A DNA stretch of 64,000 nucleotides, from NCBI RefSeq assembly GCF_018320785.1, contig NC_054866.1, positions 28,125,000 to 28,188,999 on the forward strand. The letters run 5' to 3'. This document shows, piece after piece, positions 59,279 through 64,000 of the stretch. Under the pieces are notes generated by a model. The model had not been told where the DNA came from, searched no databases, and saw only the letters and a list, made by a program, of their open reading frames with translations. This DNA is from Cheilinus undulatus (Eukaryota; Chordata; Actinopteri; Labriformes; Labridae). The first letter of the stretch is position 1; every line of letters starts with the position of its first letter. A program made the translations under genes and the position numbers.

Positions 59279-59856
59279 CACTTTACTTTAGTGGGGCCCC
59301 AGTGACAGAATAATTTTATAGTCATAAGTGGTAAACCAGTAATTTCTGAAGAATAAGGGGGTACATCCTAGGAAGAATTGGTATTTTTTAAGTGATAACA
59401 CAGATCAAGGAAATACTTACACAGTAACAATGCATTAATTATGAAGTAATTCCACATAATATTGTGGCTGGTTGGTATTTAAGTGGTAGAAATAAGATGA
59501 TATTTCCCGTTTAAGTTGCTTGATAATTATCGGGTAATTTCTTTATTTTAGCACACTAAATTAGGTGAGGTCTTCCTGAAAAATGTTCATGTAATTTTCA
59601 GGGTTAGGGGTAAGGTTATAGTAAAATACCACCTAATTACCAGAGAATTTACACAATATTAAAAGGAATTACTTCATAATTAATCCATTATTACTAAGTA
59701 AACACTTCTTGAATATTACTATATTTCAGAGTTATTACTTGTTGAAATACCAACATATTACAAGGTAATTTCAACCTTATTCTTGAGAAATTACTGGTTA
59801 ATTGCCACTTATTACCATTAAATTGCTAGAAAATTAGGACTCACTAAAATAAAGTG
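59279..59856. mobile_element. Foldback-type palindromic element
   Basis: Left arm CACTTTACTTTAGTG, CCAGTAATTTCTGAAGAATAA, GTAACAATGCATTAATTATG. The right arm carries these in reverse complement: AATTAATCCATTATTAC, CTTATTCTTGAGAAATTACTGG, CACTAAAATAAAGTG. The arms cover most of the length, so it should fold into a long imperfect hairpin. No coding frame. Confidence 0.75.
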
Positions 59857-59905
59857 TTACCCAGTCTTCCAACAGAAAAAGTGGACAATAAGTTTAAAGC
59901 ATATA

Positions 59906-61100
59906 AACTTAAAACAAAAAGCGAGGCAATTTGTGTTTGGTACATTATTTCTTTGTCGTAACAATGCTTCTTGGTAATAAATTTTATACCATTGGAAAGC
60001 CTGTTTATTACCCTTTTAAATGGTGCCACATTTGTAAGGATCATGCATTTGTGGGCATGATCTGAGCAGAGCTGAGTATGTGGGTTGCACCCATGAAAAA
60101 TGTGCCAAATCTTCTCTGCCAATGCCAAACAGCTGATTCTGCCACTGACTCTTGTTTGGTGTTTGGTGGATTGGATTATTGAAGTTTGAAGAAACAAGAC
60201 ATATTGAGAATTAAACAATTTATTCATTTAACAAACAGGAGCCCCAGTAGCGTGTGGAAGCACCATACACAGCCACAACAGCCTGGCTCCTCCTCCTCAT
60301 GCTGGTCACCAGCCTGGTCACACACTGCTGTGGGATGTCATCCCATCCTTCAACCAGCATTTGTCGCGAGTCAGTCAAAGTGGTTGTGTTGGTCACTCTG
60401 GCACGAACAGCACACCCAAGCTGATCCCACAAGTGTACAATGGGGTTAAGGTCAGGACTGCTGGCAGGCCATTCCATCCTCTCCACTCCCAAATTCTGGA
60501 GGTAGTCTCTGATAAACCCCGCTCTGTGGGGGCAAGTGTTGTCATCTTGGAGTATAGAGTTCTTGCTGACAGGGTGACGAAAAAGTATTTTTGGGGTGTT
60601 GTCTTCTTGGGACGCCACTTCGCAGCCTGTCTCTGACATCCCCGTTATATGGAACTTGGCCTTCAGTTTGGAGATGGTACTAGGGTTCACTCCAAACAAT
60701 GCCACAACTTGGTTTTGCGGAACACCAGCTTGAAGTTGCCCACCCGACGGGCCCTATCCAGACCAGTCAAACGTGGCATACCGATTCTTGAAGCAGACAT
60801 CTACTGACCACTGTAGCAGGGCCCATGCTCACAGGTGCCAGAAGCTCAAAACAAGAGTCAATAGCAACAGCAAAATAAGCTGTTTGGCATTGGCAGAGAA
60901 GATTTGGCACATTTTTCATGGGCGCAAGCCAAATACTCAGCTCTGCTGCTCATCCCACAAATGCATGATCCTTACAAATGTGGTACCATTTAAAAGGGTA
61001 AACAGGCTTTCCAACGGTATAAGATTTATTACCAAGAAGCATTGTTACAACAAAGAAATAATGTACCAAACACAAATTGCCTTACTTTCTGTTTTAAGTT
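59906..61100 (-). mobile_element. Tc1-like element with about 250-base inverted repeats
   Basis: Arms 59906-60160 and about 60845-61100 are inverted copies (for example GGCAATTTGTGTTTGGTACA, AATGCTTCTTGGTAATAAAT, AAGGATCATGCATTTGTGGG), starting at AACTTAAAAC next to TA on each side. The minus strand between them encodes a shortened transposase (see 60220-60720). Confidence 0.85.
60220..60720 (-). pseudogene. Internally deleted Tc1-type transposase
   Basis: A frame of about 161 residues joins an N-terminal helix-turn-helix piece (GVNPSTISKLKAKF) to the C-terminal catalytic part (QDDNTCPHRAGFIRDYLQ, WPASSPDLNPIVHLWDQLG, QQCVTRLVTSMRRR). The usual length is about 340 residues, so the middle, with the first catalytic Asp, is gone. 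The third catalytic residue, normally Glu in [12 protein letters not shown], is Val. The protein cannot be an active transposase. Confidence 0.85.
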
Positions 61101-61920
61101 TAGTTTACCCAGTCTTGTGAATGACGAAATTTGTATCTGTGAATTTTAAGTCTTTGTCTGCAATAGAAACAATCCATTTCCAATCCCAATACTGATTCCT
61201 GATCAGTAGAAGTTGTATGGTCAAACAAACAAAAAAAGTCCTCATAGCATATTTCCTGATTGTTTCTGTTTATATAATTCAGTTTTTAATGGCAAAAAGG
61301 GCACTGAGGAGAAATAACCTTTATTGCTTGCCTGCTGTTATACTGATGTTTAATAGACTGGATGTTTTACTGAAAAAAGTGTTTTGAGTGTTTTAAAATG
61401 TTTGTCATTCTGTGTATGTCTTTATGTCTTCACAATGTTGAAAATTTAACAATGAGCCTAGAGATATTTGTTGTTGTGTTTTGAAAGTCAGATGCTGCTG
61501 CTACTTAATTCATGAACAAGAGACATACAGGCCAGTAACATAAAGTCATTTGTTAAAATAAACATTCAGTCATGTGAGGAGATACAACTTCATCATATGT
61601 TCGCTGAGGATGGATACTGATGTAAAGTTGCTTTCTAGACTTTATTGCCGCTGAGTCAGCAAAACCCTTAAATCAGGGGTGACTGACTGCATATAAAGAT
61701 GTGTCAGCATTTCTATAAATGTTTTTCATTTCAGTTGTACAGAATGAACAAAAGTATTGTCGGGTGACTTGTTTACTCACACATTTCAAAGTTCAAACCT
61801 ACCAAAGCCAATGATTTGGTAAAGTTGAGCTATTTTAACAACCCCCCCCCCCCCGTCTATGTTCAGTAAAAGCAAGTACTTAAAAGTACAGGTTTTCTGC
61901 TGCTCGAAGCTTCTACGGTA

Positions 61921-62935
61921 TGGAGCTATTATTGTTGCAAAAGTATCTGCAAATACATACAAAGATCTGTGCACAGATCTGCAAATGCATAGGGAGATTT
62001 GAAAATGCATGCACAAATCCACAAATGCATGCACAAATCCACAAATGTGAGTACAGATCTGCAATTGCATGCACATATCTGCAAATAAGTGTTCAGATCT
62101 GTAAGTGTGCGCAAAGATTTGCAAATTCGTACAAAGACCCACAATCGATGCACTAATCTGCATATATGTAGACCAATTTGTAATTGTGGACTTAGTTAAT
62201 TTTGGTTCAGAGTTCATTGTGTTCTATTTTCCAAACAAAAATCACCATTGTGATGCTGTATGAGCCGGGTGATTGATAGAGTGGTCTGTAACATTTATAT
62301 TTGTATTAACAGGCGAAGGGAAAGATTGTCATTCTTGAGCGAATATGATAAATGGCACTGAACACTGATACATTTAAATTACATTATGACGTGTTAATGG
62401 GTAGAGGGGATGGCTGAGCGGCAGTGACGCAGCCTTGGGATCATGAGGAACAGGGTTCGAGTCTAGCAGTGTTTAGCAGAGTCAATGAAGACTCTCTGAC
62501 GGAGTATATTCTTTATTAAATAGTGGATCTCTCCTTGCTGTACACTGGGGACAAAGATACATCATGCTGGCTGCGTTTTTGCTTTCGATGCAGGATCAGC
62601 ACATTGGGCAGAGCCAGGGGACTCTGTGGTCTCTAATTTCAGAGTTTTCTCTGGTAGCCCACGGCAGAACTTGAGCTATCGATGACGGTTTTATGTTGGG
62701 ATTTCTTTACTCACGGGACTGAGGAGTGATTTTCTATTTTAAGAGCAGCTGATGGAACCATCGGCGTAATGTCAGAGTCAATAATCAAATATAAACAATG
62801 TCTATTTCGTGCGAACTGTCATGGACCGAAACGAATATTTCGTTAGGTCATTTTCAAATCTGCCTACACAGTTGCAGATTTGTGCACAGATCTTTGTACG
62901 TATTTGCAAATACTTTTGCAACTATAATAGCTCCA
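61921..62935. mobile_element. TA-flanked DNA element with subterminal 22-base repeats
   Basis: Inverted ends TGGAGCTATTATTGTTGCAA and TTGCAACTATAATAGCTCCA extend about 65 bases into AAGTATCTGCAAATAC / ACAAAGATCTGTGCACA. TA lies at each border. Inside the left end (about 61935-62170) about ten irregular units of AGATCTGCAAATGCATGCACA follow; two or three lie inside the right end. The centre holds a tRNA-like sequence. No transposase was found, so it is non-autonomous. I do not recognise the family. Confidence 0.75.
62406..62478 (+). other. tRNA-like sequence (not a confident tRNA gene)
   Basis: GGGATGGCTGAGCGGCAGTG resembles a Ser/Leu tRNA A-box region, and GGGTTCGAGTCTAGC a B box, spaced plausibly. 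I could not close a full cloverleaf with an acceptor stem. It lies inside the element at 61921-62935 and may be SINE-derived. Confidence 0.35.
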
Positions 62936-63804
62936 TACTACTGTGCAACAATAAGAAGTGTTAATGCACTTCTTCATTCTTACATAAGTTACTGGTTGGA
63001 TTTTGATGCTTACTCCACAGGTTTAGATAAGATAAGACTTTATTCCCAAACTACCCAGCAGTACATAATGAAAGTAAACTGAAGGGCTGTGTCGATACCT
63101 TGTGAAACAATTAAAAATCAACACAAACAAGGGGTGACGCTGATAAGTGACACAAAAATATATTCTAATATTTGTTTTTAACAAGCAGGGGTCACTATTG
63201 CTGACATTTGTGGCTTCTCTTGTTCAATAGCAGTGTCTGAGGAAGTGAGACATAGATATACAGGAAGCAAGTAAATGGTTTGTGGTTGAAAATGTGTCTT
63301 GTTTTAAAGCAAGGGTGTAGAAGCTGGGTCACTATACAACCTTAAGAGAAGAAAGTATTCATTCTGTTTTAAAAGAAAAAATAAGAAAAATATCTTGCAA
63401 TTTCATTGACAGAGAACTGAAATTAAAGAATCATCTTTTTTTGCTTATTGACTTTAATCTCATTTCTTAACAAAAGTTTAAAAGTTATGCTAAAATGATC
63501 TGATGAGCTCTAGTATCATGATGCATGTTGTGTCTTGGGTGTATCGTTAAATCTGTATTATGTTGAGCTCTACATTTTTCATTCAATTTATGTACACACA
63601 CACACACACACATTATAACATCAGTTTAAAATAAACATGCCCAAGTGGCACAGCTCCTGATTCAGGTCATTGTCACTGACTAGTATACTCATTTTTACGT
63701 GAACACATCTGCACTTTTTTTAAAGACTGAATGCAGATGTTTTTATTTGTGGTGTCAGTACTTTAGCTGAAAGAAATCGAAGTACCTTAGGGCTTTTAGA
63801 GAGT

Positions 63805-63960
63805 TAAAATATGTTTTATCAAGACAACATACCAGCTCAAACTTTGCTCTTGCTAAAGCAGTTTCTGGCCCAAAAACAAATCGCAGAGTTTTTCTCCAAC
63901 CTTTGTAATAGTGTTGATTCACCACTGACCCTACTTGAATCCACCCTAAATGTCAAAGAA
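63805..63960 (+). pseudogene. Mariner/Tc1 transposase fragment
   Basis: The frame from about 63811 reads MFYQDNIPAQTLLLLKQFLA then QKQIAEFF. This follows the QDN.PAH....KQFLA.K.I pattern around the second catalytic Asp of mariner-type transposases. The following YSPDLAP-type block is not readable in this frame. Isolated and short. Confidence 0.5.
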
Positions 63961-64000
63961 AACAACCAACTTGGTCATGAATTTGGACTTGCTTTGTTGT

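Larger units (their letters stand above)
58648..64000. other. Region downstream of slc46a1
   Basis: Contains the slc46a1 3' UTR (no convincing AATAAA close to the stop), then the foldback element, Tc1-like element, TA-flanked element, an (AC)n run at about 63593-63611 and a mariner fragment. The next gene expected from mammalian synteny (SARM1/VTN side) is not seen in the window. Confidence 0.5.

Noticed and set aside
61935-62170. CRISPR-like array
   Set aside because: Units are adjacent and degenerate with no constant spacers, and the genome is eukaryotic.
61786-62217. Cys/Ile-rich repetitive open frames on both strands
   Set aside because: Produced by the 22-base subterminal repeat array; both strands stay open because the unit lacks stops.

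Overview
The window is animal nuclear DNA, most likely from a percomorph-type teleost fish. Genes are split by GT/AG introns, intergenic DNA is AT-rich, and it is packed with repeat types typical of fish: tRNA-derived SINEs, hAT- and Tc1-like elements, (TATC)n-tailed LINE ends. No bacterial, viral or CRISPR feature was seen.

Four protein-coding genes can be read exon by exon. In order they are the 3' end of unc119 (+, 743-1150), foxn1 (-, 7842-30309), slc13a2 (-, 34639-43728) and slc46a1 (+, 52670-58647). This matches, in mirror image and with all relative orientations kept, the human 17q11.2 order SLC46A1-SLC13A2-FOXN1-UNC119. The synteny supports the ortholog names independently of protein similarity. 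unc119 and foxn1 converge; foxn1 and slc13a2 are tandem; slc13a2 and slc46a1 diverge from an 8.9 kb spacer.

unc119 makes a lipid-binding trafficking chaperone, foxn1 the thymic epithelium transcription factor, slc13a2 a sodium-coupled di/tricarboxylate transporter and slc46a1 the proton-coupled folate transporter. They share a conserved neighbourhood, not a pathway.

Reading frames and splice phases were joined by hand. foxn1 gives a 593-residue model in 9 coding exons, including a C-terminal exon (7842-8131) and two proposed N-terminal exons (21411-21555, 30245-30386) that simple open-frame scans miss. slc13a2 gives 606 residues in 13 exons and slc46a1 498 residues in 6 exons; every exon junction is phase-consistent.

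The rest is mostly mobile-element debris. It includes hAT-like MITEs with readable target-site duplications (51685-52299, 46851-47179, 45723-46484), nested insertions into Tc1-like elements (18659-21300, 56096-58057), a BED-finger hAT remnant (32999-33548), a Tc1-like element with about 250 bp inverted repeats (59906-61100), a TA-flanked element with about 22 bp subterminal repeats (61921-62935), and two copies of a TAGCTA-array repeat family (about 16345-17175 and 37240-38145). I found no convincing novel multi-gene system. The most interesting leads are the gene-model corrections, the Asp-to-Glu change in the folate transporter and the unassigned DNA elements.
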